Assembly: GCA_029204225.1 (NCBI GenBank)
Contig: CM055094.1
Coordinates: 68,158,536-68,222,535, forward strand
DNA from: Diphasiastrum complanatum
Taxonomy: Eukaryota > Streptophyta > Lycopodiopsida > Lycopodiales > Lycopodiaceae
Length of the DNA stretch: 64,000 bases
Reading direction: 5' to 3'
The notes below the pieces were generated by a model. It was given only the letters and a program-made list of their open reading frames with translations, did no database searches and had not been told where the DNA came from. The position numbers were made by a program, and so were the translations under genes. This document shows positions 26,113-37,776 of the stretch, piece by piece; position 1 is the first letter of the stretch; every line of letters begins with the position of its first letter.

Positions 26113-27180
26113 TTATGTGTCGATGTGCTCCAAGTAGATTTCCCCTCCAATGAGCTTCTCTCTCACGAAGTGATGTGCAACCTCGATGTGTTTGCTCCTT
26201 GCATGAAATATTGGATTGTTTGCAAGGGCTTGTGCTGAGATATTGTCACACATGATCATAGGTAGATCATCTTCCATGATTATCTTTAGCTCCACTAGCA
26301 ACCTCTAGATCCAAAGCACTTCTTTTGTTGTAGTAGTGAGTGCCTTATACTCAGCTTCACAAGATGAGAGTGATACAGTATCTTGCTTTTTGGAAAGCCA
26401 AGATATCAAGTTTACTCCAAGATATATGACATAAGCACTTGTAGATTTTTGATCTGCTTTATCACTTGCAAAATTCAAGTCAGAATAGCCAACTATAAAA
26501 GATCTTCACTTTTATATAACAAGCCATTTTCCAATGATGAATAGTAGGATTTTGCATAGCTTGGCTCAACTTATGAACACTAAAACTTATGCTAGGCCTA
26601 GTTATAGTGAGCCAAATTAAGGAGCCTATAAGACTCCTAAAAAGAGTGATGTCCACAAATGATCTTTCATCACCTTTGTTAGGGTCTTTTACAATCTGCT
26701 CCATAGGAGTTTCTATACTCTTACAATCTAGCATATTGAACTTTTTTAACATTGAAAGATTATACTTGGATTGACATACAAAAGCTTTTTCATTATGAAA
26801 GTCAATCTCTAGTCCTAATATGTAGTGAATTTTTCCAAGATCTTGCATCTTGAATTCTTTTCCAAATGCAACTTTGGTCTCCTCAACTAACTTGATACAA
26901 CTTCCTATTAGAAAGATATCATCAACATAAATGAGAAGTATGACAATACCTCTATCATAAAACTTGACATACAAAGAAGGATCATAGTTACTAAGATTAA
27001 ATCCTAGTGAATCAAGAAAGGTGTTAAGTCGAGAATACCACGACCTTGGAGCTTGCTTTAGTCCATATATACTTTTGAAGAGCAAGCAAACTATGTTTTT
27101 GTCATGGATGAACCCAATAGGTTGATCGATATAAATCTCTTCTTCTAGATATCTATTTAAAAATGCATTAGACATCTAGT
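26113..27180 (-). pseudogene. Copia reverse transcriptase and RNase H, minus strand
   Basis: The minus-strand frame from 27,175 gives AFLNRYLEEEIYIDQPIGF, SIYGLKQAPRSWYSRLN, an intact LLIYVDDIFLIG active site, KMQDLGKIHYILGLEID and SLIGSLIWLTITRPS. RNase H follows at lower coordinates, ending MIMCDNISAQALANNP and HFVREKLIGGEIYLEHID before a stop at about 26,113. A one-base shift sits at the start (QLDV|SNAFLN, about 27,180), and the junction at 26,480 is also shifted. The N-terminal RT part between this and the integrase is deleted. Confidence 0.85.
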
Positions 27181-27234
27181 TGAAAAACTTGCCATTTGAA
27201 AAAACAAGCAATAGAATCATGATTCTAATTGATG

Positions 27235-27840
27235 TCATCTTTGCAAATGGAACAAAATTCTCCTCATAATCAAGTCCATAAACTTGAGCAAAACCCTTTG
27301 CACAAAGCCTTGCCTTGTACTTGGTGATTGTGCCAAATTGATTCCTTCACCCTCACAATATTTGTAGAACTTGTTGGAGATGTATTCACCTCCTCCATCA
27401 CATCTTAAAGCTTTAACTTTGAATGAAAACTGTTTCTCAACATAAGCTTTGAAGACTAGGAAGTGATCAAATACCATAGCTTTTGAAGAAAGTAGATACA
27501 ACCAAGTATATCTTGTAAAATCATCAATGAAGGTGACAAAACAAGTTGCACCACCAATACTTTTAGAGGAAGAAAAATGAACATCTGAGTGGATTAGTTC
27601 CAAAGGATGAGTAGTCTTGATATAAGACTTTTGATATGGCTTTCTATGTGATTTTGCAATAGCACAAGCCTCACAAGACTTGATATCCTTGGAAAGTGAT
27701 CTTGGAAGGCCAATAGCCTTAGCACACTTGATCATAGAAGACATAGACTTAGAGTTAGGATGCCCCAACCTTCTACGCCATAACTCCTCCTTAGATAAAA
27801 GAGCAACTTCACAAAAGTTTGCATTCTCATAAGAACTCAA
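27235..27840 (-). pseudogene. Copia pre-integrase and integrase, minus strand, truncated
   Basis: The frame holds LWRRRLGHPNSKSMSSM (GAG-pre-integrase), CEACAIAKSHRKPY (zinc-binding Cys pair), ELIHSDVHFSSS (first catalytic Asp), FVTFIDDFTRYTWLYLL and KALRCDGGGEYISNKF (second Asp). The segment with the catalytic Glu is replaced by unrelated residues after SPSTRQGF, so the domain is truncated. Confidence 0.85.
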
Positions 27841-27883
27841 TTTGAAGATTCCACCATATCTAGATCCATTGGCTAGGATCTCA

Positions 27884-28360
27884 TCATTTTTTTTTTACAA
27901 AGCAAGTATTGGAACTGAATTTTACATCACAACCACTATTAAGCAACTTTCCAACACTAATCAAGTTCTTTGTAAGCTTAGGAACAAAAAGAACATTGGA
28001 AAGTGAAAGAACTTTAGAAGAAGCAAGTTTCAATGGAATGTTGCCAATTCCTTCAATAGAGCACTCATGATCATTTGTAGTATAAATAGATCTTTTAAGT
28101 CCTTTATAAGGTACAATAGAGTCAAAAGACTCCTTTGAACAACACATATGTGAAGAGGCTCCACTGTCTATGTACCAAGTTCCATCTTTCTTGAAGGGTG
28201 ATGAAGAAAAGCTTGACTCCATGAGTGATGCTTCTCCATCACTTGCAATAAAATCTTCTTCAATCTCTTTGGAGAGATTTGCTTGCTTGAGTTGGTTTTT
28301 CTTTTTGAAGCAATTGGAGGTATAGTTCCCCTTCTTGCCACAAAAGAAACACTCGACTTC
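27884..28360 (-). pseudogene. Copia zinc knuckle and protease, minus strand
   Basis: Reading down from about 28,350: CFFCGKKGNYTSNC (CCHC knuckle), an acidic linker, then WYIDSGASSHMCCSKE with the catalytic D-S-G intact, ECSIEGIGNIPLKL and SNVLFVPKLTKNLISVGKLL. The frame ends in a Lys run at 27,884, where the plus strand has a ten-base T run, probably a slippage site. The protease motif itself is undamaged, unlike that at 19.5 kb. Confidence 0.85.
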
Positions 28361-28496
28361 TTCTTGGTCTTTGAAGTAGAAGGATGAGATGGGTCATCCT
28401 CTTCACCATCTTTGTCTCTTTCCTTGGCTTTGTCTTTATTGAATGCTTGAGAAAACTGGTTCTTGCTCCTTCATTTATGCTTGTCCTTGAAATAGG

Positions 28497-29135
28497 TGGT
28501 TGAGTTGTATATTGGATGGGAGGACGCCTTTTGAGATGCTATTCAAGAGGAGGCCGAGTGTCAAGTTTTTTAGAACTTTTGGATGCACTTGCTATGTCAA
28601 TATAACTCTTGATGATAGGACAAAGGAGGATCTATCTTCAAATAAAGGTATATTTGTTGGATATAGTGAGGTGAGCAAAGCCTACAAGGTTTACATTCCT
28701 ACTACTAATAAGGTGAGTATTGGTAGAGATGTCATTTTTTATGAGAGGAACATTCCAAAAGTGTCTTCAAGTAATGATGATGTGGATGGATCTAACAATC
28801 TTGATGATGATGTTATGGATCCTACTTTAGATGGTGATGATGAAAGACCTTCATCAAATCAAAAGCCAAGGAAAACATCAAGGGAAAGACAAATTCTTTG
28901 AAGGCTCACATATGATGAGAGAGGTAAGCAAGTGGTTGTTGGAACAAACTTTGCTTTGCTAGCCTCTTTTAATGAACCACATGTGTAGATAAAGCAAGGA
29001 ACAAAGAGGAGTGGATCCAAGCAATGGATCTTGAGTATCAAGCTCTTATGATGAATGAAACATGGAGATTGGTGGAGCTACCTAAGGACAAGAAAGCTAT
29101 TGGATGCAAATGGATCTTCAAGATGAAGACACTCA
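28497..29135 (+). pseudogene. Copia integrase C-terminus to RT N-terminus fragment, plus strand
   Basis: The frame has GRTPFEMLFKRRPSVKFF, FGCTCYVNI, GIFVGYSEVSKAYKVY and VSIGRDVIFYE, then an acidic linker. After a stop at 28,900 a second stretch at 29,024 reads ALMMNETWRLVELPKDKKAI and GCKWIFKMK, the start of copia RT. It switches at about 29,135 to protease-like sequence of a different element. It might be the far part of the gag element at 24.7 kb, separated by the minus-strand insertion. That is inference. Confidence 0.75.
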
Positions 29136-30912
29136 ATTCTAGAGCCACTCAATATATGACCAGTCATTGCGAACATTTCCATTCCTATATGCCTTATAGG
29201 ACAAAAAATTTCTTGGTAATGATAATACACACACTATCGAAGGTGAAGGCACTATAAGATTGAAATTCCAACATGATCAATTCAAGTTACTACCGAAGTT
29301 CTGCATGTACCTAAACTTTCTATAAATCTGTTATCAGTAAGTAGAATTACTGATTTAGGTCATAGGATAGAATTTGAATCTAATCAATGCCGAATTGTTG
29401 ATAGGACAAAAAAGATTCTTGCACTCAAAAAGAGGCTTGGATACTTGTATAGACTGATTCATTATTATTTTGGCACAAGTCAAGCCTTGAATACTTTTGT
29501 TCTAGTTAATAAATTATTTTGGCACTATAGGTAAGGTCACTTAAATCATACATTTGTATCGGACATGTTATGATAGTCCTTAGTACTTGATCTTGATTAT
29601 CTAGACAAGAATATCGACCTACATGTCCGTCATAGCTGCATTGTTGGAAAGCAGACTAGGATTCCATTTAGATCAAGTCATAAGCATGTAGCAAAAAAAA
29701 GCTCTAGATATTGTTCATTCAGATATATGCGGGCCAATGCAAACTTTGTCATTGCTTGATGCAAAACACTTTATTACCTTTATCGACAAATTTTCAAGAA
29801 GAACAGCTGTTTATTGTCAAATAATGGGAGAGAATACATCTCAATTGAATTCACGGAGTATTGCCTTAGCAAGGACATTGAGCAACAAATCGTTTCTTCT
29901 TATTTGCCTCAGTCGAATGGACTTGCTAAGAGAAAGAATAGAACCTTAGTCGAAGCAGCTAAGTGTATGCTCGCTCACGCGACACTTCCTAAATTATTTT
30001 GGGCTGAAGTTGTTTCCAGTGTAACTTACATGTAGCTTATATTCAGAACAAATGCTCAACTAAAGGCCTCTTAGACAAAACGCCTTATGAAGTTTGGACA
30101 GGCTCCAAACCCTCACTATCAAATTTCAGATTTTTTAAATGTATTGCCTATGCGTAGATACCATAGGAGATCCAGGAAGAAGCTGGACTCTCATAGAATC
30201 AAATCCATTTTCATTGGTTACACCACTTCAGATAAAGCTTACAAGCTATATGAGCCCTTGAATTGAAGATATTCACCAGCCGAGATATTGTCTTTCTTGA
30301 GGATCAATTTATTGATCTCAAAGGCATGGGCAAAGCTCCGACAGTCGAACTATCGAACACTCAAGTTTTTGATTTGACTATTTTTATTGAAGATTCGAAT
30401 GTGTCAACTTTATGTGAACAACTTATCAACAACAAATCAAAAGAAAATGTTGCAGCTCAACAACAATAGAACCAAGAAAAATGATTATCCGTCTCATTTG
30501 TCTCTCAGAAGATTGACAAGAGATCATAGACCACCTAATAGGTATATTGATGAATTTGTACTATGGAGAGAAGCTATGGATAGAGAGTACAAATTTATAG
30601 AAACTTATTATCAAATGTTTGTTTGAAGCGGAATGCTTCAACAATTATCTTCTGTGATAATCAAAGTGTTATTGCTTTATCAGCCAATCCTAGGTTTCAG
30701 TCCAGGAGTAGTCCAGGAGTAAACACATTGAAATCAAGTATCACTATGTCAAAAGCAAATTTTTCGACAAAGATGTAAGCCTGGAGTACTGTCGAACATA
30801 AGACATGACAGTAGATATTTTCACGAAGGCGCTGAGCTTGGATGCACACAAAAGATTTTCTGTAGAACTAAGTTTGAAGGTCAAGGCATTCATGGATTCA
30901 GATTAAAGGGAG
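29136..30912 (+). mobile_element. Copia element body, 5' truncated and RT-deleted, plus strand
   Basis: It begins inside a protease (TQYMTSHCEHFHSYM), continues through IVHSDICGPMQTLSLLD (integrase, first Asp), GREYISIEFTEYCLSK, YLPQSNGLAKRKNRTLVEAA and LPKLFWAEVVSS, then KTPYEVWTGSKPSLSNF and a short linker. Most of RT is missing. RNase H resumes near 30,630 with FCDNQSVIALSANP and KHIEIKYHYVKSKF, then DIFTKALSLDAHK. A polypurine tract (TTAAAGGGAG, 30,903-30,912) precedes the 3' LTR. Many stops are present. A short duplication (GTCCAGGAGTA twice) lies at about 30,700. Confidence 0.8.
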
Positions 30913-31026
30913 TGTTGGATTTATCCTCATAATCTATTTTTAATCTACATCCATTCATCTATCCAATGTCTATAGTTTTACTCATGTTTTTACACACTCT
31001 ACAAAAATACACGGGAATGGCTAACA

Positions 31027-32077
31027 TGTCATAAAAAATCGCGGTGGCATGAGCGACAGTGGAAGCTTGAGGATTTGAGCGTGGCATGTAGGAACGGAAA
31101 CGCAACAGTTAGCAGCAAAAATATTCAAGTAGAAGAATTCATACAAATTGCGCAAATGAACAACGTAGTAGTGAGAAAAAAATTGCACTCTAATTAAAAT
31201 CAACAGTGAGTACAATGGCTTAAAGTAATAACTTCAGCTTGCTAAGCATGATAACGCTGGCTACAGAAAACTCTGATTGAAAAAGAAATTCAATTAACAC
31301 TTACGTAGCTTGATTCAACTAATATATAGATTTATAAGTGCCGAGAAGAAAAAATATCTTATGCCTTTACTGCCATTTACTCCAGTTTTGCAACTCTACA
31401 AAGTTGGTATCCGCCCTTAGGATATTTGTTTCTCCAGCTGTTTTAGGGTTGATGATAAGTTGGCGACTGCGGTCTGCCAATGAAGCAAAAACGCGAAAAA
31501 TCCAAAAAACCTGAAGGTGCCATTTAGACGGAAGGTATGCAAATCCTAAAGGTGCCCTTAGACTTAAGGTATGTAGATCCTGAAGGCGCCCTTAGATTGA
31601 AGGCAGCAAAGAAGACGAAAAGCCGAAAAAGTCAAAAAGTGCCTTAGACTAAACGCAACGAAGAAGCCAAAGGTGCCTTAGACTAAAGGCAACGAAGAAG
31701 CCGAAAAGTGCCTTAGTTCAAAGGTAGTGAAAAGTTGAAGGTGCCTTAGGTTAAAGGTAGCAAAAAAACCGAAAAAGCCGAAGGTGCCTTAAAATGGTTT
31801 TTAAGGCATTCTGGCCACTTTGTCACATTTTTCGCGAAGGGACAAAAAAGGCGAAGGTGCCTTAAGAATGGTTTCTAAGGCATTCATGCCACTTGGCCAA
31901 TGTGTCGCTTTTTTTGCTAAGGTGCGAAAAAGGCTAAGGTGCCTAAAAATGGTTAAGGCAAAAAAGAATCTCAAAAAGGAAAAATGTGAAGGTCCAAAAA
32001 CATGTAGTCGACCTTCGATTTTCAGGATGCTCATTACTTGAACGATTTGTTTAAGGCTGAGCATAAGAAATCTAACA
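31027..32077 (-). repeat. 3' LTR (1,051 bp) of the nested element
   Basis: It carries a degenerate internal array of GAAGGTGCCTTA-type phrases at 31,500-31,960. It is about 110 bp longer than its partner because the stretch at about 31,165-31,275 has no counterpart in the right LTR. Confidence 0.9.
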
Positions 32078-32666
32078 CTCCCCCCTTAATGTGGATCCTG
32101 AAAAACTTTGATCTTCAGATTTCACATATCGTTAAATCTGAGATGTTGCTCCTTTGATAGAGCCTTTGTGAAGTAATCTGCTACCATGTAGTTTGTTCTG
32201 TAGAAAACCAATTCTACTTCCTTGCTGTGTACTTTCTCTCTAAGGAAATGATGTCTAGTTTCTATATGTTTGCTTTGAGAGTGAAATCTCGGATTGAGAG
32301 AGCGCTATTGTGCTTTGATTGTCACAATAGATTGTTGTAGGAAGTGTTTGTGCAAGGTTGATGTCTGCAAGCAGTTGCCTTAGCCAGATTGCCTCTTTGG
32401 TTGCATTGGTGGCAGCTATGTATTCGGATTCCGTTGATGATAATGCAACTGAGCTCTACATCCAGCTGTTCCATGAGATTGGGCCTTGGTTGTATAAGAA
32501 TACAAATCCAGAAGTTGATTTTCTGGTGTCGACATCTCTTACCCAATCGCATCTCTGTAGGCTTCAAGGATGTTGGCAGTGTGGTTGTCTTCGTAGCAGA
32601 TGCTGAGAGTTTTCGTTGCTTGGATGTACTTCATGACCTTTGTTAGCACCTTCTAATGAGTTAAGC

Positions 32667-34860
32667 CTAGATTTGACAAGAACTGGCTGAGTGCACAATC
32701 AAATATGCAAGGTCTAGTCCTGTGCAGATCATTGCGTACATCAGTGAGCCGATGATGGATTGAGACAGGTAGTGCTTCATCTCCTCCTTTTCTGCCTCAG
32801 TTTGAGGAGACTGTTCCTTTGATAGATTTAGTCCAGGGTCGAGTGGAAAGTCACTTTGTTTGTAGTTGGCCATTCCATACTTTTTCAGCACGTTGTTGAG
32901 ATATCGTTGTTGACTGATAAAAATCAGTCTGTTGGTCTTCCGAGACAATAGTGGGCTAGACAATCATCTTGTATTCTTGGGCCAGCATGCATTTTGTATC
33001 CTTCATCAGATTCAGATTATTACTGAATAAGAGTGTATTATCTACATAGAAAGTGATGATGATGAAGTAATCTGATATAGACTTGAAGTAGACATTTGAG
33101 TCTGCTGAGTTTGGAATAAAACCATTCTCTATCAAAAATGCATTGATCTTCTAGAACCAGGCTTTGGGTGACTGTTTCAGCCCGTAGAGTGCCTTGCGGA
33201 TTCTGCATACAAGGTGCTGATGCTCGTCGTTGAGTTCATATGCCTCTGGCTGCGTCATGTTCTCCACTTCGATGGTTCCATTGAGAAAAGCAGTCTAGAC
33301 ATCCATCTGGTGGACTTCAAGATCTGTTGCGGTTGCAAAGGAGATGAGTAGACAGATCAAAGCATGTTTGACTACTAAGCTGAAGGTTTCTGAATAATCC
33401 AGATCTAGAATCTGGGAAAAGCCTTTGGTGACTAGCTTGGCCTTGTAACGATTTAGCCTTCCTTCAGCGTCGTACTTTGTCTTGAATATCCATTTGCATG
33501 GAATTGGTTTTGTCCTTTGGCAGCTCAGTGAATGTCCATGTTTGATTCTTCATAAGAGAATTGAATTTGGTGTCCATAGCTGCTTTCCACTGATCAGCAT
33601 CAGGAGTAGACATTGCCTCTGAAACAGTGTTCGATTCCTACACAAAGTAGCAGGCCGGATCATCCATAAATCTGGATGGAGGCTGTCTGGACCTAGTCGA
33701 CCTTCTGGGTTGAACTTTGGTCCTCTGATGTGGGTTGACTCGTTGAGATTCTGACTCATTGTTTGAGTCAACGTCGATGTTCTACAGTTGAATCTCTAGA
33801 TCAGAATTGACTGGCTGCTCGATCCTTGGATCGGAATTATCAGCGGCTTTTCCTTTGTGGTCGATGAACTAGTCTTCCACAAAAATGACATCTCTACTGG
33901 TGAATGCCTTCTTGGTATCCAGATTGTAAAGCTTGTATGCCTTGTGATTTGGGGAATAGCCGATGAAGATCGTCTTCATGCTCTTATCATCCAACTTTCT
34001 TCTTAGATCCTCAGGGATCTGAATGAAAGCGATGCATCCAAACATTTGAATATGTTTGAGTGATAGTTTTTATCTTGTCCACAGATCATAAGGTGTCTTG
34101 CCATTTAGGGCTTTGGTGATGGATCGATTCTGCAAGTAGGCAGTTGTTGTAACAGCTTATGCCCATAATTTCTTTGGAAGAGGGCCATCATGCTCTTGGC
34201 ACTCTCAATGAGTGTCCGATTTTTTCGGTGAGCTACACCATTGGACTGAGGTGACTGGTTGTATAATTTTTTATGTATCTCGTTGGCCTTGCAGAACTGA
34301 ATTCTATGGAGATGTACTCTCCCCCTCCATCTGTGCGTAGAGCCTTGATCTTCCTCTGGGTCTGGTTTCCTGCAGACGCCTTGAACTGCTTGAAGAACTT
34401 GAATGCTTCAGATTTTTTCTTCAGATATTAGGTTGCAATCCTTCGAGAGAAGTCATCGATGAAAATTAGGAAATAAAGAGCTCCCCCTGTGGAAGCAGTC
34501 TGCATCGCGCCACAAATGTCGTTATGTACAAGGTCAAGCAAGCCCTTGGATGTATGAACTGAGTCTAAACTGAAAGGACTCCTAGCATGCTTGCTGATAA
34601 TACAACTTTTGCATGGAAAAGTTGGCTTGCTGATCTTGTACTAGAATCTAAGCTGACATTTGCTGAATACTATTGAAGTTAAAATGGCCAAGTCTGAAAT
34701 GCCATAGCATATCAGTTGTTTCAGAAGTGCCTATGTGAAGAGCTTGACTGTTAGAAGAATAGCAATGGCTGAGTTTGTAAAGATAGCCACTTCTTCTTTT
34801 GTAGGCTAGAACCTTCCGAGATTTGTCAAGAATTGTACAGCCTTCTGTATCGAATTCGAC
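32667..34860 (-). pseudogene. Copia integrase, RT and RNase H of the nested element, degenerate
   Basis: Read on the minus strand, there are integrase pieces at 34.0-34.6 kb, RT at 32.95-33.7 kb (including a YVDN version of the catalytic box near 33,045) and the end of RT at 32,667-32,963 (LIFISQQRYLNNVLKKYGM, IIGSLMYAMICTGLDLAY). RNase H-like sequence follows down to about 32,150. Frames change several times, and many stops are present. The second Asp of YVDD is Asn, as in the 17-23 kb element. Confidence 0.7.
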
Positions 34861-34869
34861 CCTACGACC

Positions 34870-35300
34870 TTAATCGGTGATTTTGCTAACTAAGAGCAGA
34901 ATCTTGGTCAGATTTGGAATGTGGAGAGCGTTGGACAACAACTTGACTTCACCTCTTTTGAATTCAACTCTGACTGTTATTTTACCTTCGATTGAATGTG
35001 ATGAGTTGTCTCCAAGTTGCACAACTCGAGAGTGGATGAATGACTTGTGATCTTTGAACCAGTCGCGATGGTGAGTCATGTGTTGAGTTGCTCCGGAATC
35101 TAGATACCAAGAATTGATATCTTGTTGTTCTCCGACTTTGGTCATGAACGTTGTTTCATCTTCTTCTTCTTGTTGCTGATTTGAGTGACTGGCTGTAGCA
35201 CTATGTGCTTGTTGTTGGAACTGTTTCTTCTTTTTGTTGTTGTATTTCAAAGTTCGGCAGTCCTTGATTTCGTGGCCAGTCCTCTTATAATATCTGAAGA
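34870..35300 (-). pseudogene. Protease and zinc-knuckle region of the nested element
   Basis: The frame reads NSWYLDSGATQHMTHHRDW (intact catalytic D-S-G), then GDNSSHSIEGKITV, VKLLSNALHIPNLTK and LLVSKITD. Upstream, near 35,250-35,300, a weak zinc-knuckle-like stretch lies in another frame (RYYKRTGHEIKDCRT), where the first Cys of the knuckle is lost. Confidence 0.8.
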
Positions 35301-35307
35301 AAGGTTT

Positions 35308-36050
35308 CTACACTAGTTGGAATGATGAAGAGCTTGAATTCGATCCTAAACCGGAATCTGGTCCCGACTGCATGTTGCTCTTCTTGTCAGTATAGCCTGA
35401 CTTTGTAGATCTCTTGGATCTAAACTTCTGATTTTTTGAATACAGAGCTTGTGAATCTGATGTTGATCTTGAGGAGGATGCTGATCTTTTGATCTCCTCT
35501 TGTAGGAGCAGCAAAATCACTCTTGATAGAGTGAGGTGCTCCTGGATAGAAATTGTCATCACCCAATTTTTGTAGGCTTCAGGTAGACTGATAATAGAGT
35601 CATGAGTGCATCGAAATCTTCTATGACTGAGCCAGTTGCAGTCATTTGCTCCATAAGATTTTTGAACGTGTTGAGGTGACTCGAAACACTATCTACATCA
35701 AACATTATAAGGGTGAAGAATTTCTTCCTCAGATGAAGCTTGGATGTAATGTCTCTGATGTCGTAGAGAGTTGCTAGGATGTCCCATGCATCCTTAGCAG
35801 TCTGAGCAGCACGTATGTGGCTGATCTGAGTATTCTTGATGTTGAGGGTGATCATGGCAAATGCTTTGCCATCTCTCAGTCTCCACTTGGTGATGACGGC
35901 TGCATCACCTTCTTGTTTGAGCTCTGTGCCATCAACGATGTCCCACAGTTCTTTGGCTAGAAGTATAACCTTCATCTTGAATTTTCAGAGATGGTAGTTA
36001 TCTCCATCGAGTTTGTCAATGAGAGATGAACTAGATGATGGATCCATTTT
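35308..36050 (-). pseudogene. Copia gag of the nested element
   Basis: The gag starts near 36,050 (SSSSSLIDKLDGDNYHL, then a stop where Trp is expected) and continues as the long frame 35,975-35,559 with ELWDIVDGTELKQEGD, KAFAMITLNIKNTQISH, TAKDAWDILATLYDIRD and SVSSHLNTFKNLMEQM. A further frame covers 35,562-35,308. Its sequence is related to the gag at 18.6 kb (shared TLN...QISH and LYETHDVTT/LYDIRDITS segments), so the two elements are cousins in the same copia clade. Confidence 0.85.
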
Positions 36051-36178
36051 GGTTGAACAAGATCGTTGGTAGAAACAACGATTGTCGGAATATTGTTGGC
36101 TGCGCGTTTGCTAGAAAGATGTCTTGATAGAAACAAGACTAATAATCTGCAGTAGAAATATAGATTACTGAAATGCCC

Positions 36179-36190
36179 GCTCTGATACCA
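36179..36190 (-). promoter_or_regulatory. Primer-binding site (initiator tRNA-Met)
   Basis: GCTCTGATACCA, exact reverse complement of TGGTATCAGAGC, directly abutting the 5' LTR at 36,191. Confidence 0.92.
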
Positions 36191-37130
36191 TGTCATAAAA
36201 AACCGTGGTGGCGTGAGCGACAGCGGAAGCTCGAGAATTTGAGCATGGTGTGTAAGAACGGAAACGCAACAGTTAGCAGCAAAAATATTCAAAGTAGAAG
36301 AATTCATACAAATTGTACAAATGAACAATGTAGTAAACTTTGATTGAAAAAGAAATTCAATTAACACTTACATAGCTTGATTCAACTAATATATAGATTT
36401 ATAAGTGCCGAGAGGAAAAAATATCTTATGTCTTAACTGCCATTTACTCAAGTTTTGCATCTATACAAAGTTGGTAACCTCCCTTAGGATATTTGTTTCT
36501 CCAGTTGTTTTAGGGTTGATGATAAGTTGGCAACATCGATTTGCCAATGTAACAAAAACACAAAAGACCCGAAGGTGCTCTTTAGACTGAAGGTATGCAA
36601 ATCCTGAAGGTGCCCTTAGACTTAAGGTATGTAGATCCTGAAGGCGCCCTTAGACTGAAGGCAGCGAAGAAGGCGAAAAAGGTGAAAAAGCCGAAAAGTG
36701 CCTTAGACTAAAGACAGCGAAGAAGTCGAAGGTGCCTTAGACTAAAGACAGCCGAAAAGTGCCTTAGTTTAAAGGCAGCAAAAAAGCCGAAGGTGCCTTA
36801 GGTTAAAGGCAGCAAAAAAACCGAAAAGGCCGAAGGTGTCTTAAAATGGTTTTTAAGGCATTCTGGCCACTTTGTCGCATTTTTTGCGAAGGGGCAAAAA
36901 AGGCGAAGATGCCTTAAGAATGGTTTCTAAGGCATTCTGGCCACTTGGCCACTGTGTCGCTTTTTTCGCTAAGGTGTGAAAAAGGCTAAGGTGCCTAAAA
37001 ATGGTTAAGGCAAAAAAGAATCTCAAAAAGGAAAAAATGTGAAGGTCCGAAAACATGTAGTCGGCCTTTGGTTTTCAGGATGCTCATTACTTGAACGATT
37101 TGTTTAAGGCTGAGCATAAGAAATCTAACA
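36191..37130 (-). repeat. 5' LTR (940 bp) of the nested element
   Basis: Same ends and order as the left LTR, including the GAAGGTGCCTTA-type array (36,570-36,930). It lacks about 110 bp present at 31,165-31,275. Confidence 0.9.
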
Positions 37131-37776
37131 TAACAGTCGGGTTCGACAATGACAAAGAGTATCGAAGGTGTTCGAATTATCGAATGTTAGTTGAACATGT
37201 TTCTAATTGTTGTGAAGCTAACGACTTGCCCTAACTATTTTCAACAAGTAATTTTCAAAAAGCTTACTGAATAAGTGACATCGTAATTTGGCTAAACTCC
37301 AATTGCGATCTGCAATCAAACAACTATCTTCGACTGTCAAGCCTAAAAAACATTCATAACTAGTATAAATAGTTGATCATTTTCTACGATAATGTGAGAT
37401 TAGAGAATATAAGTTATTGATCTTGGAGATTAATATAGCACATTGCTAGAAACGCTTAGTGCTAGAAAGTGCATCAAACAGAGTCAATCAAATACTCAAA
37501 GATAGTTTCAAGTACGCGGTTGTATCTGCTATTGCTTTGTGCTCACGATTCTTGGATTCGTATATGCTACTTACTGAATCGATTATAAGGTTTAATCGCA
37601 TTCAGTATTATGTCAGAATGATCGAATGCTTCTCTGTTCTATTGTAATCTGATTATGTTCTCTTATAGTTTTGTTTGAACTATCAAATACTGCGATACAG
37701 TAGTTATATTCGATACTGTAATATTAGATACATCAATTTTTAGTCTATTATGTTTGTCTACGAAATCAATCTAACA

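Larger units (their letters stand above)
31022..37135 (-). mobile_element. Complete but decayed copia element, minus strand, with TSD
   Basis: Two LTRs (31,027-32,077 and 36,191-37,130) flank a full copia body in minus orientation. Each begins TGTCATAAAAAA and ends AAATCTAACA. The 5-bp target duplication TAACA is perfect at 31,022-31,026 and 37,131-37,135. A primer-binding site abuts the right LTR and a polypurine tract (on the plus strand, CTCCCCCCTTAA at 32,078) abuts the left. It is the youngest layer here, since it interrupts the LTR of the plus element. Internal genes contain stops and shifts. Confidence 0.9.
30913..37776 (+). repeat. 3' LTR of the plus element, split by a nested insertion
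   Basis: The LTR starts TGTTGGATTTATCC at 30,913 and runs to 31,026. It resumes at 37,136 after the nested minus-strand element and ends at CAATCTAACA (37,776). Terminal bases form an imperfect inverted repeat (TGTTGGA / TCTAACA). Without the insert and the extra TAACA it is about 755 bp. Confidence 0.75.
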
